Source: Thamnidium elegans
Lineage: Eukaryota > Mucoromycota > Mucoromycetes > Mucorales > Mucoraceae
Length of the DNA stretch: 64,000 nucleotides
Assembly: GCA_025201345.1 (NCBI GenBank)
Contig: JAIXMG010000008.1
Coordinates: 558,001 to 622,000 of the forward strand
Direction of reading: 5' to 3'
Part shown: positions 11,589 through 24,302 of the stretch, in pieces
How positions within the stretch are numbered: position 1 is the first letter of the stretch
Layout of the letters: each line of letters starts with the position of its first letter
Notes under the pieces: generated by a model
Database searches by the model: none
What the model was told of the DNA's origin: nothing
What the model saw: only the letters and a program-made list of their open reading frames with translations
Position numbers and translations under genes: made by a program

Positions 11589-12170
11589 ATGATACTTTAT
11601 GATCTCGAAAGTATAGAAGCCAAAAAAAAGCTCAATCAGCCTTTACAACCATCCACAGTCTCCAAAGCCGTTTCATATGAACTAAGAGAAAAGAACAATT
11701 TTGCCAATGCTGAAATCTTATTTGGGTATCTGATAGAGATCCTTGACGAAAAGAAAAACGCAAATGTAAAGTATAATGAATATGACGTTACAGCCTTTCA
11801 ACGAGCTGTTAGTACGTTGGTACGATACGCGCCTAGTCCAAAGGACTCTAGGTATTATTTTAATCTGACGCTAGCAGAATTTGATAAACCTTTAAGAACG
11901 TCTACGTTGGAACTAACTATCCTTAATAATCTTGTTTTCGTACATTCACAACATAATGATACTATGGAGGATGCCTTAAACATTATTAAGACTGCTTTAG
12001 AAATTGGTGTTTTTCGATTTAAAGTAACGGAATATTATAGACATCAACCTTCTAGGTTTAATGATCCTTTATCTGTTTTTGATACATTGTCACAGAAAGT
12101 ATTAAGATATCATGGTTTAGAATTCAATCAAGATAAAACTGATATTCAAAAATGTATCAAAAAGAATTAA
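11589..12170 (+). CDS. Unknown 193-aa helical protein
   Basis: A single-exon frame of 193 codons, starting MILYDLESIEAKKKLNQPLQ and ending KCIKKN, just after a long T tract. The sequence is predicted to be all-helical with amphipathic helices (NNFANAEILFGYLIEILDEK, STLELTILNNLVFVHSQHND, MEDALNIIKTALEIG). That resembles helical-repeat proteins of the TPR/PPR kind, but no canonical motif can be assigned. No signal peptide or membrane span is seen. Codon use is ordinary for this genome, so it is likely a real gene. Function is not recognised. Confidence 0.7.
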   Translation: MILYDLESIEAKKKLNQPLQPSTVSKAVSYELREKNNFANAEILFGYLIEILDEKKNANVKYNEYDVTAFQRAVSTLVRYAPSPKDSRYYFNLTLAEFDKPLRTSTLELTILNNLVFVHSQHNDTMEDALNIIKTALEIGVFRFKVTEYYRHQPSRFNDPLSVFDTLSQKVLRYHGLEFNQDKTDIQKCIKKN

Positions 12171-12584
12171 AAATGTATACCACACCACTTATATATTTAT
12201 TTATACGCGTGTCTACCGCTTAAACTATACTTTAAACAATAAAAAAAAATACGTGAAAGATTTGTATTTGCTTTGCACTTCAATTTTTGAAATTCAGGAA
12301 GTAACACAACTTACTTGAAATGGTATTTTCTCCCAAAGCATTAGCAAAATTTAATTCAGCTAATTTATGACTCCCTTAATTTATGGTTATTTAGATATTT
12401 CGCTCTGGGAGAGTGCACTGCGAAACCCAATAAGCCAGTGTTGGGGGGGGGAAATAAAGGGATGTCTGAAATGCACGTCACGGCGGCAATATTATCGTGA
12501 GAAACTCATCATTTAAAATAGAAAAGAGAATTTTTTTTTTTAGTTGTTTTTTTCTTTTTATTTTCTAATTAAATCTCTTACAAC
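12171..12584. promoter_or_regulatory. CYS4 upstream region
   Basis: 414 bp with no ORF. Visible motifs are ACGCGT at 12205-12210, TGACTC near 12368, a G8 run near 12443, and CACGTCA at 12474-12480 (a CRE/UPRE-like half site in reverse). A T/C-rich tract precedes the ATG. Function of any site is inferred from sequence only. Confidence 0.4.
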
Positions 12585-14234
12585 ATGTCAACTGAATTAA
12601 AGCGCATCTTTGATCAATATAACCACAAGCCTAAGTAAGTAGTAATACCCCCTCCCCTTTTTTTCTTTTATATTATTTTACTCATTTGTTTCGTTTTTCT
12701 TCTTATCTTATAGCACTGCTCCTGCTCCCAAGATTTCAGACACCATCTTGGACAACATTGGTCGTACCCCTCTTGTTCGTTGTAGCAAGATTGCCAAGGA
12801 GGAAGGTTTAAAGTGTGAACTTTGTAAGTGTTGACCTTTTTTTTTTTTTCTTTTTTTTTTACTGATGAAAAATATTAAATAACATTTATTTTCTTCTTTT
12901 TAGTGGCCAAGTGTGAATACTTCAACGCTGGTGGTTCCGTCAAGGACAGAATTGCTGCTCGTATGGTTGATGAAGCTGAAAAGGCTGGTACTATTACCCC
13001 TGGTGTCAGTACCATTATTGAACCTACCTCTGGTAACACTGGTATTGGTTTGGCTCTTGCTGCTGCCGTCAAGGGTTATCGTGTTATTATTACTTTACCC
13101 GAAAAGATGTCTCAAGAAAAGGTTGATGTCTTGAAGGCTCTTGGTGCTGAAATTATTCGTACCCCTACTGAAGCCGCTTGGGATGCCCCTGAATCTCATA
13201 TTGGTGTTGCTCGTAAATTAAGAGACGAAATTCCTAACGCTGTTATTTTGGATCAATACACTAACCCTTATAACCCTGTTGCTCATTACGATACTACTGC
13301 TGAAGAACTTTTGGAACAATGTGATGGTAAGATCGATATGTTGGTTGCTGGTGCTGGTACCGGTGGTACCATCTCTGGTATTGCTCAAAAGCTCAAGGAA
13401 AGATGCCCCAACATTAAGATTGTTGGTGTTGATCCTATTGGTTCTATCTTGGCTGTTCCTGAGACTTTAAATGTCGAAGGTCCTTCTTATCAAGTCGAAG
13501 GTATTGGATATGATTTCATTCCTGATGTTCTTAAGCGTGACTTGGTTGATGTTTGGGTCAAGTCTGAAGATAAGCCTTCTTTCTTAATGTCTCGTCGTTT
13601 AATTCGTCAAGAAGGTATTCTCTGTGGTGGTTCTTCAGGTACTGCCATGTATGCTGCTGTTCAAGCTGCTAAAGAATTAAAGGAAGGTCAACGTTGTGTT
13701 GTTATCTTGCCTGATTCTGTTCGTAACTATATGACCAAGTTCTTGAACGATGACTGGATGAGAGAGAGAGGTTTCACTGATGATCAATTTGAGGAAACTA
13801 GCTTTGAAACCAAGGCCAAGAAGGACTTTGCTGGTGCCACTGTTCGTGATCTCAAGTTGTCTGATGCTGTCACTATTGATGGTGAAACCACTTGTAAGGA
13901 AGCTATTGATTTAATGGAAAAGAACGCATTCGATCAATTACCTGTCACCGCTGGTCCTCATCGTCGTCTTCGTGGTCTCGTTACTATGGGTAACATCCTT
14001 TCTCGTATGGCCTCTGGTCGTGCTAAGGCTGATACTCAAGTCTCTGAAGTCATGTTCCATTTCACAAAGGGTTCCAACAAGTTTGAAGAAATTACAGAAG
14101 ATACTCCTTTGGATCAATTGACTCGTTTCTTTGAAACAAACTCTTCTGCTTTAGTTACTGACTCTCAAAAGGTTAAGCATGTTATCACCAAGGTTGATTT
14201 ACTTTCCTATTTAGTTAAGAACGTTAAGGCCTAA
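12585..14234 (+). CDS. CYS4: Cystathionine beta-synthase
   Basis: Three exons: 12585-12634, 12714-12823 and 12904-14234, giving 496 aa, near the length of yeast Cys4. The PLP-dependent enzyme condenses serine and homocysteine to cystathionine in transsulfuration. The PLP lysine is in [10 protein letters not shown] (about K67). The substrate loop TSGNTGIG, the phosphate-binding [10 protein letters not shown] and the GGSSGTA motif are intact. Two CBS modules follow from about residue 350 ([20 protein letters not shown] and [14 protein letters not shown]), as in enzymes with a C-terminal regulatory region. The N-terminus lacks the heme-binding region of animal CBS, as in yeast. Strong GCT/GGT/AAG codon bias suggests high expression. 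Intron 2 separates two codons of the conserved CELLAKCEY segment. Confidence 0.96.
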
Positions 14235-15399
14235 GAAAAAAAAATTAGTTACAGCCATATTCATATTTAGATTATCTTTTTTTTTTATATTTTTCATTTC
14301 CCCCTCCCTCCTTATTTTTCATATATACTTTTTAATAGGTGAATAAACTTTTTCATCTAAGCGTTTTTTTACGTTTGTACTAAAAATATATTTATATAGT
14401 CTTTTTTTTTTTTTGAGTAAAAGGAAAAGAAAAGAAAAGGGAAAGAAAGAAAATATCGATTTAAGCCATCTGTCGAGTGTAACATAGAATTTTAGATTAG
14501 ATTTGGATTGCGTTATGAACAAAGGCATTAGTTCGTCCAACGGTTGTGAGGAAGCCTTGTCGGATACCGAATTGTAAGACTGCTCAATAGTTCCAGGTGA
14601 TAATCGAAAAACATATAATGTAAAGCCCTTTTCCCCATATTTAATTTCGAAACCTTAATCCCTCCTAGAACGTCTGTGATTAGTTATTATAGTCAAGGGG
14701 AGAATTGAATAGAGTAGTTTATTAAAACAATAGGTACGAAAAGACCCAATACAACGCAACTCTACAATCGGAAACTGAATATATAACTTTCTTTTTTTTT
14801 CCCTAAAAATAAGGCGGCATCAAAAAAGGATACCATGTTTTTATCGCAAAAACTGCTTCTATTTTATTCCTAGAATCCTAAAAACCCAAAAACACAGTTG
14901 TGGCCTTTTCTTCTAAATTTCGCTAATAAACCCAGAGACTTTGTCTCCATATATATATATATAAAAGGATACCATGTTTTCGTCGAAAAAGTGTAATTGA
15001 TTCATCTTTAGTAAAAGTAGTATTTTCCCTTGGTTTATTGATCAGTTTAACTCTTTTGCCGGCAGTACTGGAGTGTAAGGGCTAAAGACATGTTATTGTA
15101 TGACCTCTGCTCAAATCAACTCATTGATTCAATTCACGCGTCAATCACACGTAAGTTATATTATTTTGCTCTTAGATTGATGGTAAAGCCTTTATTGTAC
15201 TATTATACGTATAGAAGTACAAAATTCGGTCGTACAAAGGATACGACGTGTTGACATTTGTCAAAGAAAAAATAACTGCTGCTTTTTAACTTTTTTTTTT
15301 CTTTTTTTCGCCAATCAAATAAACAAGTCAAGTTTTCTTTTCTATTTTTTTTTTGTTTTTGACTACTTTATTTTAGCAAGGTAATAACAAAAACAAAAG
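14235..15399. other. Intergenic, 1.2 kb with a short direct repeat
   Basis: No gene is supported. An 18-bp direct repeat occurs at 14824-14841 and 14963-14980. A CCAAT box (GCCAATCA) at 15310-15317 lies about 85 bp upstream of the polyQ gene. T tracts are frequent. A short ATG frame at about 15091 runs into a GTAAGT and could be a lone exon, but no partner exon was found. Confidence 0.45.
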
Positions 15400-16563
<1,164 letters not shown>

Positions 16564-16751
16564 TAATAAAATAATACATTACATATTTACATATACAAAA
16601 GTAAAGTAACACAAAATTGACTGTTTAAACATTTGCCCAAACCCTTTTATCTCTTTTTTATGTACATAAAAAAAGATTTTTTTTTTTTAATATCCTTTTT
16701 TTATTCATTCATTCATTCATACAATTATATTAAAAAAAAGTTTAATCAACA

Positions 16752-16874
16752 ATGGTCATGTTTGTATATAAAAGAGGTATAGTAAATTGAAACTTGGTAC
16801 AAGTATTTATATTCTTTAAACAAAACAAAACTCCATAGACGGTAGACGTGAGAGAGTTGCTTTTGATAAGGTGC

Positions 16875-16906
<32 letters not shown>

Positions 16907-17024
16907 AATAATATATCACGGATGACTAATCCTACAATACTTAGATAACTGCAAGAATTAACAAGTTATGTTATGGACTTGACATGAACTACGTTGATCC
17001 AGTTGCAATTACCTTAAAGGTATA

Positions 17025-17064
<40 letters not shown>

Positions 17065-19363
17065 TATAGAAATAAAGTTACCTTTTGTTTTTCAATTATA
17101 ACTTAAAAAAAAAGTATTATGCTTGCAGGTTATTTCTGGTGTGTACCAAGGAGTTACCACTATTGAACTTGACAACCTTGCTGCCGAAACCGCTGCCTAC
17201 ATGACCACCAACCATCCAGATTATGCACTTTTAGCAGCCCGTATTGCCATTTCCAACTTGCACAAAGAAACCAAAAAAATGTTTTCACAAGTAGTTGACG
17301 ACCTATATACCTACATCGATCCCAAAACCGACAAACACTCGCCCATGATCTCCGACCAAACCTACAAAGTAATTTCTGAAAACGCAGATCGTCTTAACTC
17401 TGCAATTATCTACGACCGAGATTTCAAGTATAATTTCTTTGGTTTTAAAACACTTGAACGGTCCTATTTACTCAAGATTAATGGTAAAGTAGCAGAAAGA
17501 CCTCAACATTTAGTGATGCGAGTTGCAGTTGGTATTCATGGCTCAGATATTGACGCGGTGATTGAAACATATAATTTAATGTCAGAAAGATATTTCACTC
17601 ATGCTAGTCCTACTTTATTTAATGCGGGTACACCTCGTCCTCAATTATCTTCTTGTTTCTTATTAACCATGAAGGAGGATTCAGTTGAGGGTATTTATGA
17701 TACCCTCAAGATTTGTGCTCAAATATCAAAGTCTGCAGGTGGTATTGGGTTAAATATTCATAATATTCGTGCATCTGGCTCGTATATTGCTGGTTCCAAT
17801 GGTCATTCTAATGGTATTTTACCCATGTTGCGAGTATTTAACAATACAGCTCGATATATTGATCAAGGTGGTAACAAGCGTCCTGGTGCAATTGCCATGT
17901 ACTTGGAACCTTGGCACGCGGATGTCTTTACCTTTTTAGATTTAAGAAAGAATTTTGGTAAAGATGAAATTAGAGCTCGAGATTTATTTTATGCACTTTG
18001 GATTCCTGATCTGTTTATGCAGCGTGTGATGGATAATGGTGAATGGTCCTTGTTCTGTCCCAACGAAGCACCTGGTCTTTGCGAAGTATATGGTAATGAA
18101 TTTGTTGTATTATTTGAAAAGTACGAAAAGGAAGGTAGAGCAAGAGAAACCATCAAGGCTCAAAAGCTATGGTATGCTATCTTGGAAGCTCAAACTGAGA
18201 CTGGTAATCCTTTTATGCTCTATAAGGATGCTTGTAACAGAAAGAGTAATCACAATAATTTGGGCACTATCAAATGCAGTAACTTGTGTACAGAGATTGT
18301 TCAATACTCTAGTCCCGATGAAGTTGCAGTTTGTAATCTTGCTTCGGTTGCTTTACCTACATTTGTTGTTAACAGAGATCAATTCGATTTTCAAAAGCTT
18401 CATGATGTTGTCAAGGTCATTACTAAAAATCTAAACAATATCATTGATGTGAATTATTATCCTGTGATTGAAGCTGAAAGATCTAATAAGAAACATCGTC
18501 CTATTGGGTTAGGTGTTCAAGGTTTAGCTGATGCATTTATGTTGATGAAGTTCCCATTTGATTCTGCTGAAGCCAAACAACTCAACATTCAAATCTTCGA
18601 AACAATTTATCATGGTGCTTTAGAAGCATCTAATGAACTTGCAGAGAAATTAGGTGCTTATGAATCTTATGAAGGAAGTCCTGTATCTCAAGGTATCTTG
18701 CAATATGATATGTGGAATGTCACACCTACTTCTCTTTGGGACTGGACAGAATTAAAGTCAAAGATTGCCAAACACGGTGTTCGTAACTCACTTTTAGTTG
18801 CTCCAATGCCTACAGCTTCTACATCTCAAATATTGGGTTTTAACGAATGCTTTGAACCTTACACATCCAACTTGTACACCCGTCGTGTCTTGGCTGGTGA
18901 ATTCCAAATTGTCAACCCTTGGTTATTAAAAGACTTGGTAGAAATGGATTTATGGAACGAAGATGTCAAGAATATGATTATGTCAGATGGAGGGTCTATT
19001 CAAAATATTCCAGGTATTCCTCAAACTTTAAAAGATTTATACAAGACAGTTTGGGAATTATCACAACGTACTATTGTCGATATGGCTGCTGATCGTGGTG
19101 CATTTATCGATCAATCTCAAAGTTTAAATATTTTTATTGGTGAACCTAATTTCGGAAAGTTAACAAGTATGCATTTCTATGGATGGCAAAAGGGGCTCAA
19201 GACTGGTATGTATTATCTTCGTACGAGACCTGCAGTAGATGCTATCAAGTTTACAGTCGATCAACTTTCGTTACGTGAGTATCGTAAAAAGGCTGAAGAA
19301 AATGAAGCGGATATGGTTTGCTCAATTGATAATAAGGACGCTTGTGTCAGTTGTGGCGGTTAA
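16752..19363 (+). CDS. RNR1: Ribonucleotide reductase large (R1) subunit
   Basis: Four exons: 16752-16776, 16839-16870, 16945-17019 and 17129-19363, giving 788 aa against 792 in human RRM1. It reduces ribonucleotides to deoxyribonucleotides with the R2 subunit. The first three tiny exons rebuild the ATP-cone start ([19 protein letters not shown], then [13 protein letters not shown]). Active-site residues are present: SSCFL (about C220), NLCTEIV (C431, E433) and VAVCNLAS (C446), plus the radical-transfer tyrosines in [10 protein letters not shown]. The C-terminal thiol pair is in CVSCGG. Intron 2 contains an A run of about 25 and intron 3 a long (TA)n. A fungal R1 of human-like length, without the long yeast extension. 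Confidence 0.96.
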
Positions 19364-19426
19364 AACTCTTTATTGACCGTGTTGATACATATATACCTTA
19401 CATTTGCATATTATTTCATTGCTTTT

Positions 19427-19452
19427 TAATAATAATAATAATAATAATAAAA
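19427..19452. repeat. (AAT)n microsatellite
   Basis: About eight AAT units between the convergent ends of RNR1 and the 409-aa gene. Confidence 0.85.
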
Positions 19453-19475
19453 ATTTATTATTAAGGAAAAAAAAA

Positions 19476-20988
19476 TTACTTTTTTTTGGTAGCAGATTCT
19501 TCAGCTATCGTATTTCTTCTATCTTTCTTAATCGTTTCCCAATCAATACCTGAATTAACTCTTTCCTTTAATCTTAAGCTATGAGAGGATGCTACAGGTG
19601 TATTAGAAATCTTTTTCTTTTGATCCAATTCCAGTTTTTGTTGTCGAGCATGTTCAGCTCTTGCTCTCATAGCTGCATTAGGACGAGGTTTACTGATAGA
19701 TGCACTTCTTGTGGAAGTAGTGGTGTCAGAGCTAGCATTACTAGCAGTATCAGTTTCGCGAGCTCTTTGTTGTTTAGCAGCAGTCAATACAAATTTAGAT
19801 TGTGTAGCAGGTTGAGTAGTGGTAGTAGGTGATTCACATACAGGAGCTACATATATATGAATAGTTAAGTAATTATCTTTATTATTTATAAAAGTGGGGG
19901 ATAACTTACCAGATAATCGACGGGGATTTTTTGTTATTGTACTGTTTATGCGAGGAGTATTTGTGGCTCGTGCAGGAGGCGACACAGAAGATTTCAAGTT
20001 TACTGTAGAATGACGTTTTAAGTTGGCAGAAATGGCAGGAGATGTTTGAGAACTAGTAATTCTAGCATTATCCTCGCTAGGGTATGAACGAAGGTTGGGT
20101 ATAATTTGACTAAAAAAATATATATATTAGTTGTTGAGCTATTACATATAAATTGATTTTTTTTTAAAGAAAAACCTTCTTGCTCTTTCTAAGCGATGAG
20201 GATTACTATTTGCAGGAGTATCATCCCCTTTTTGAGGCAAGAAATGTAAGTATATATGTCAGAATAGAAAAAAAAAAAAAAAAAGAGGCATTTAACTTAC
20301 AGGTAATCCATGATGATCCGTAAGCTTCTGCTTCTGCTTCTGCTTTTCCTTCAACTTTTGCCTTTGCTTCTCGAGCAGCAATTGATGGGCGATGATACTC
20401 ACTTTCCGAGCGTCCGTAAGGTTTATTTTTATCGTAGTTACTTTGTTTAAAAATAGTTTCAGGCGAATGATTATCTTCTACGTCCTGCCATAGAGGAAAT
20501 TCACTTTGTTTAGGAGCAGATAAAATTTTTCCTCCTTCGTCTCCCCACCATGCTGGAAAAGTATTTGGCATAGTTGACTTATCCGTTTGAATTAATTCTC
20601 CTGTACGTATATTATAAGTTGGTTTTGCTGCTTTCACCACTACTTCTTTAGTTTCAGGTTCAGTTTCTTCTTTTATTGGCTCGATCGTATGAATTTCAGG
20701 AACAATTGCTTCCCCTTCTTCTTTTTCTTCTTCTGCCTAGTTTTTAACATTACTTTTTTTTTTAATCGCTTATTTTATTTTTGGATGAAAAAAAAAAAAA
20801 AAAAAAAAATAACTTACTTCCTTCTTTTTCATTAAGGCTTGAGTAGTTGATTGAATACGTGCTCGATCGTCAGAATATAAAACTGCGAAACAAATCAACT
20901 CTTTCAAGAGATTGAAAACATCCGTAGGCGGATGTTTACCTAAAAATTCATGAACGTAAGGCGGTAAAGTACTAAGAAAAGCTTCCAT
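19476..20988 (-). CDS. Unknown 409-aa charged, mostly disordered protein
   Basis: Five exons: 20988-20818, 20736-20301, 20227-20176, 20109-19910 and 19846-19476, giving 409 aa in frame. The first 57 residues look folded and helical (LPPYVHEFLGKHPPTDVFNL). That length and a PP in the loop recall RIIa-like docking domains, but I cannot confirm this. The remainder is rich in Glu, Lys, Ser and Thr, with a conserved-looking FPAWWGDEGGKIL patch and an Ala/Glu/Lys helix (AAREAKAKVEGKAEAEAEAY). The tail includes a basic helix (AAMRARAEHARQQKLELDQK) and SGIDWETIKKDRRN. The exon 3 donor (GTTTTT) is non-standard, so that junction is less sure. Function is not recognised. Confidence 0.65.
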
Positions 20989-21629
20989 TTTTTTTATTAT
21001 TTTTTATGTAATAAACTTGTAAAAGGGTATTAAAAAACTTTTTCAAAAATAAAAAATAAAACCTCAAGGGGAATTTATATATTTGTCTTACACAATGGAT
21101 TTTTATTTTTTAGGAATTAATGTAACAGGTTATTCAATAAGCAACAAACAAAGAAGGATTTTCATTTAGCATAATAATAGGTGATCTCACTCTATTACTA
21201 TACATAAATGTCACATTTATAAACCCCCACTTATTCTACCTAGAATAAACCTTTATATAGGATAAAAATGCCTTTTAAAGAAAGTGCATGCCATAGCACG
21301 AGTTAACACTCTGTTTAAGTTCATCCGTTGATCGAACCGCTGCCGAACAAATACGGAGAAAGTTTAAAACAACTGAAATAAATTAACTGATTATGATACA
21401 AAGATTTTAACCCCAGAGTGTATAAAGATTACTACTAAGTAGTATAGTTAGTTGGATTACTGTTTAAAAAAAAAAAAAGGAATTAGACGTTAAAATAGAC
21501 CAGTGTGTCCTTCCTTCTACGCACTGATCCTTTAAACCAATGAAAATAGATATATCACGCCATACTCACGTGATTTTAACTTTTTTATTTCATATTTGTA
21601 TAATTTTTTGGTCTAAAAAATCACAAAAA
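20989..21629. other. Intergenic between the 409-aa gene and tRNA-Ser
   Basis: No ORF of note. AT-rich DNA with a small GC island at about 21280-21350 that contains GTTCATCCG, resembling a B box, but no cloverleaf could be built around it. Confidence 0.4.
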
Positions 21630-21711
21630 GTCGCTTTGTCCGAGTGGTTAAGGAGTATGACTAGAAATCATATAGGCTCTGCCTGCGCAGGTTCAAATCC
21701 TGCAGGCGACG
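21630..21711 (+). tRNA. tRNA-Ser (AGA anticodon)
   Basis: An 82-nt class II tRNA. The acceptor stem GTCGCTT pairs with AGGCGAC (one G-U). The D-arm/A box is TGTCCGAGTGGTTAAGG. The anticodon stem-loop is TGACTAGAAATCA, with AGA in the anticodon position. A long variable arm (AGGCTCTGCCT), typical of Ser and Leu, is followed by the T arm with B box GGTTCAAATCC. The discriminator is G, and no intron is present. A T-rich Pol III terminator follows at 21716-21724. The AGA anticodon decodes UCU and, after A-to-I editing, other UCN codons. Confidence 0.95.
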
Positions 21712-21715
21712 ATAT

Positions 21716-21724
21716 CTTTTTTTT
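21716..21724 (+). terminator. Pol III T-run terminator of tRNA-Ser
   Basis: A T-rich run directly after the tRNA 3' end, as expected for RNA polymerase III termination. Confidence 0.75.
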
Positions 21725-21764
21725 ATCTTTTGAATAAAGTGGTGTCTGTAGTCATGATTCACGT

Positions 21765-22553
21765 TGTTACACACTATTAGAATTTGGTATGTGGTAGAGA
21801 AATAAAAGATAAGAGTAAGTTTAAGTGAGCACCAGTTCCTGATTTATAAGTAGAACGACTTAGGTAAAATAAGGTAAAATAAGGTAAATAAGGGGTTTTA
21901 GATAAAAGTACAATGGAGAATAAGATCCAACGGAATTCAAGTACAGAATAAAATAAAAGAGTTAGTTTAAGAGGCCTTTTATAAATTAAAGAAGTATTAG
22001 ATTAAATTATAAACAACATTATTAGATTGTGTCTTTTTTTGTTGGCTATTTATATGGTTTTTTTTTTATGAGTAAATGTAAGAAAGTAAGATTAAGGTTA
22101 TAGAGCATCCACTTCATGGATGGTCCATCACCAAATAGCGTAACCAAAGAAAAAAGAGGGAGCTGTGTAACACTATCTCTTTCTGATAAAATAATGTTAA
22201 CAAGGATTGTCCTTGTTGTCGTGGTTGTTATAAATTTAAAAACCTAATTAATAAAGTATAATTCACTCTTTTTTAAACAGTTTAATCTTATACTTCTCTT
22301 AACTTATAAAAGACCTTTAAATCAAGCTCTTTTATTTTATCTTTACTTTTTATTTTATTCTGTACTTGAATTCCGTTGGATCTTACTCTCCATTGTACTT
22401 TTATCTAAAACCCCTTATTTACCTTATTTACCTTATTTTACCTAAGTCGTTCTACTTATAAATCAGGAACTGATACTCACTTTTCTTACTATTATCTTAT
22501 TATACTCTTTCTTTCACTTTACCTCACTATCTATTAATTAACAATGTGTAACA
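21765..22553. mobile_element. Foldback/MITE-like non-autonomous element with about 250-bp inverted arms
   Basis: The left arm (21765-22007) is repeated in reverse complement as the right arm (22279-22553), at roughly 80–90% identity over the inner 150 bp. Matching blocks include CAGTTCCTGATTTATAAG, GTAGAACGACTTAGGTAAAA and ATCCAACGGAATTCAAGTAC. Both arms end in TGTTACAC outward. The central 270 bp contain no transposase and no long ORF. Inside lie another GTGTAACAC at about 22164 and a small hairpin near 22108. No clear target-site duplication is visible next to the TGTTACAC ends, so the exact borders are uncertain. The structure fits a DNA-transposon-derived foldback element. It lies 53 bp downstream of tRNA-Ser. 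Confidence 0.75.
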
Positions 22554-22734
22554 TTGTGGCTTTCTGCTCAAGAGGACATCTCTCATTTTTGTAAGTAGAA
22601 CTACTTAATTTCTATATTAAAAGATGTAGAAAGTAGCAATATTGCAATAGATCTTTTAAATAACCCAAGGGAGTAACAGATAACGATATATATATATAAA
22701 GTAAATAAAACTATGTACTATTTTATTTTGTTTT
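22554..22734. other. Short flank between foldback element and 7TM gene
   Basis: 181 bp, AT-rich, the presumed 3' flank of the minus-strand 7TM gene. No feature is seen beyond a (TA)n patch near 22690. Confidence 0.4.
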
Positions 22735-24202
22735 TTAAACATTATTATTTGATGGTTTATGTATATTAGTATTAGTGATATTCTCTTTTGAGTTTTGAGA
22801 AATAGACAGCTTTGATAATTTACTGGCATTATAGTATTCTACTTGTTTTTGTTGATGATTTATTGTCTTGTCTTCATCATCACTTGCACCAACTTCTGTT
22901 ATACTAGAAGAGTATTTTGAAATACCGTACTTTTGAGTTCCTTCCAGCATCGAACCAGAAGGAATAAATATTTTACTTTCAAATGGAGGTAACTCAGGAA
23001 CTGGATATTTTTCTTCACTAGAGAATTGTGGTGATCTCGGTGATGTTGGCACTAATGTTCCGTCCATGGAACTATAGGATGTATCTCTGTTTTCTTCATT
23101 TCGTCGAGTACCAACTTCTTCTTCGTCATCTAAATTCTTTTCAGTATACCTAGATTCAACCGTCAAATTATCATCATCATCTATACTATCATCATCGACC
23201 TTTACAGAAGTAGTGCGGTGACGAAGCTGCTTGATAATGAGATAGGACGCCAGATACCCTATTTTTGAAGTAATTAATATACGAATAAAATAATTTTATA
23301 GTCACTTACAATCAATCGTATATAAGATAGGCGTACTTCCACCAAGAACATTTTTAGTTAACAAGATACCAGTCAAAATATTAGAAAAACATACACCAAA
23401 ACTAGAACAAAATTAATTAGGACGATATACAAAAAAAAAAAGAAGTCGTAGTATGCATTACCAATAGATTAAACCTTCTGTAATTAAAGTTTTTTGAATA
23501 CTACTACCAAGAATACGATAGTGTCTATAGATAACTAAAATAAAGCATCCAGATAAAAATGTATTTGCTGTACAATCAATTGTAGCCTTTGAGACGACAA
23601 TATATATTGCTAAAGGAAAAAAAAAAAAAAAAAGTGAGCAAAAATGATTAAATTCAACTAGTTTAATCATTTTTACGGTATTCAGTGGCACATAAACCAA
23701 CGCCTACAAAAGTCTTTGATTTTCCAATAGTCATATTAACCCAAATAAAAACCGCAATAGCTAAAATAGGGATAGAGCCCAATATCAGAATTAGCTTCGA
23801 TCGATTATTACCCAAGTAAGCTTTCCATAGTAAAACGAATTGTAGTGACATATCTCCAATATTTACGCCTACAACAGAAAATAAAAGACGCTAGATATAT
23901 ATTATTAAAGGAGTGTACTGAAATAGTGGCGTTATATATATGGATATATTTACAAAAGTACAGTCAACTTCTACAAGTGAAGTTAATAGGGTGACAAAAG
24001 TAACTATAATTCCAAGCGCTGCCTGAGCAAATACTATGCCAATAATAGGTTTTCTTGCTTTATAAAACATATTTCCAGAAGTAATTGTTTGATAAATAAA
24101 ACATGACATGCCCACACTAACAAACATAATAGAAAATGCAGTCTCTTTTGGGATAGCACCTGGAGGCAGATACTCAGTTGAAGCCTCTGTAGAATTATCC
24201 AT
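22735..24202 (-). CDS. Seven-transmembrane-helix protein, unknown function
   Basis: Five exons: 24202-23954, 23890-23677, 23609-23462, 23401-23310 and 23258-22735, giving 408 aa. Seven hydrophobic segments are visible: AFSIMFVSVGMSCFIYQTI (about 20-40), IIGIVFAQAALGIIVTFVTL (53-73), LLFSVVGVNIGDMSLQFVLL (84-107), LILILGSIPILAIAVFIWVN, IYIVVSKATIDCTANTFLSG, GVCFSNILTGILLTKNVL and PILYTIDWYLASYLIIKQL (226-246). A disordered cytosolic-type tail of about 160 residues follows, rich in Ser, Asp and Glu. The N-terminus has an NST sequon. The topology (short outside N-terminus, 7 TM, long tail) is GPCR-like, but no family motif such as DRY or NPxxY was identified. Function is unknown; a surface sensor role is inference. 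Confidence 0.75.
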
Positions 24203-24271
24203 ATCAAAAAATTAAGAAATCAGAAAATAAATATATATGTAAAAAAATAAAGAAGAAAGAAACTAGAGAGA

Positions 24272-24302
<31 letters not shown>

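Noticed and set aside
21290..21380. Possible second tRNA or small RNA (GTTCATCCG resembles a B box)
   Set aside because: No matching A box at the right distance and no cloverleaf could be folded.
21765..22553. LTR retrotransposon
   Set aside because: The repeats are inverted, not direct, and no gag/pol frame lies between them.
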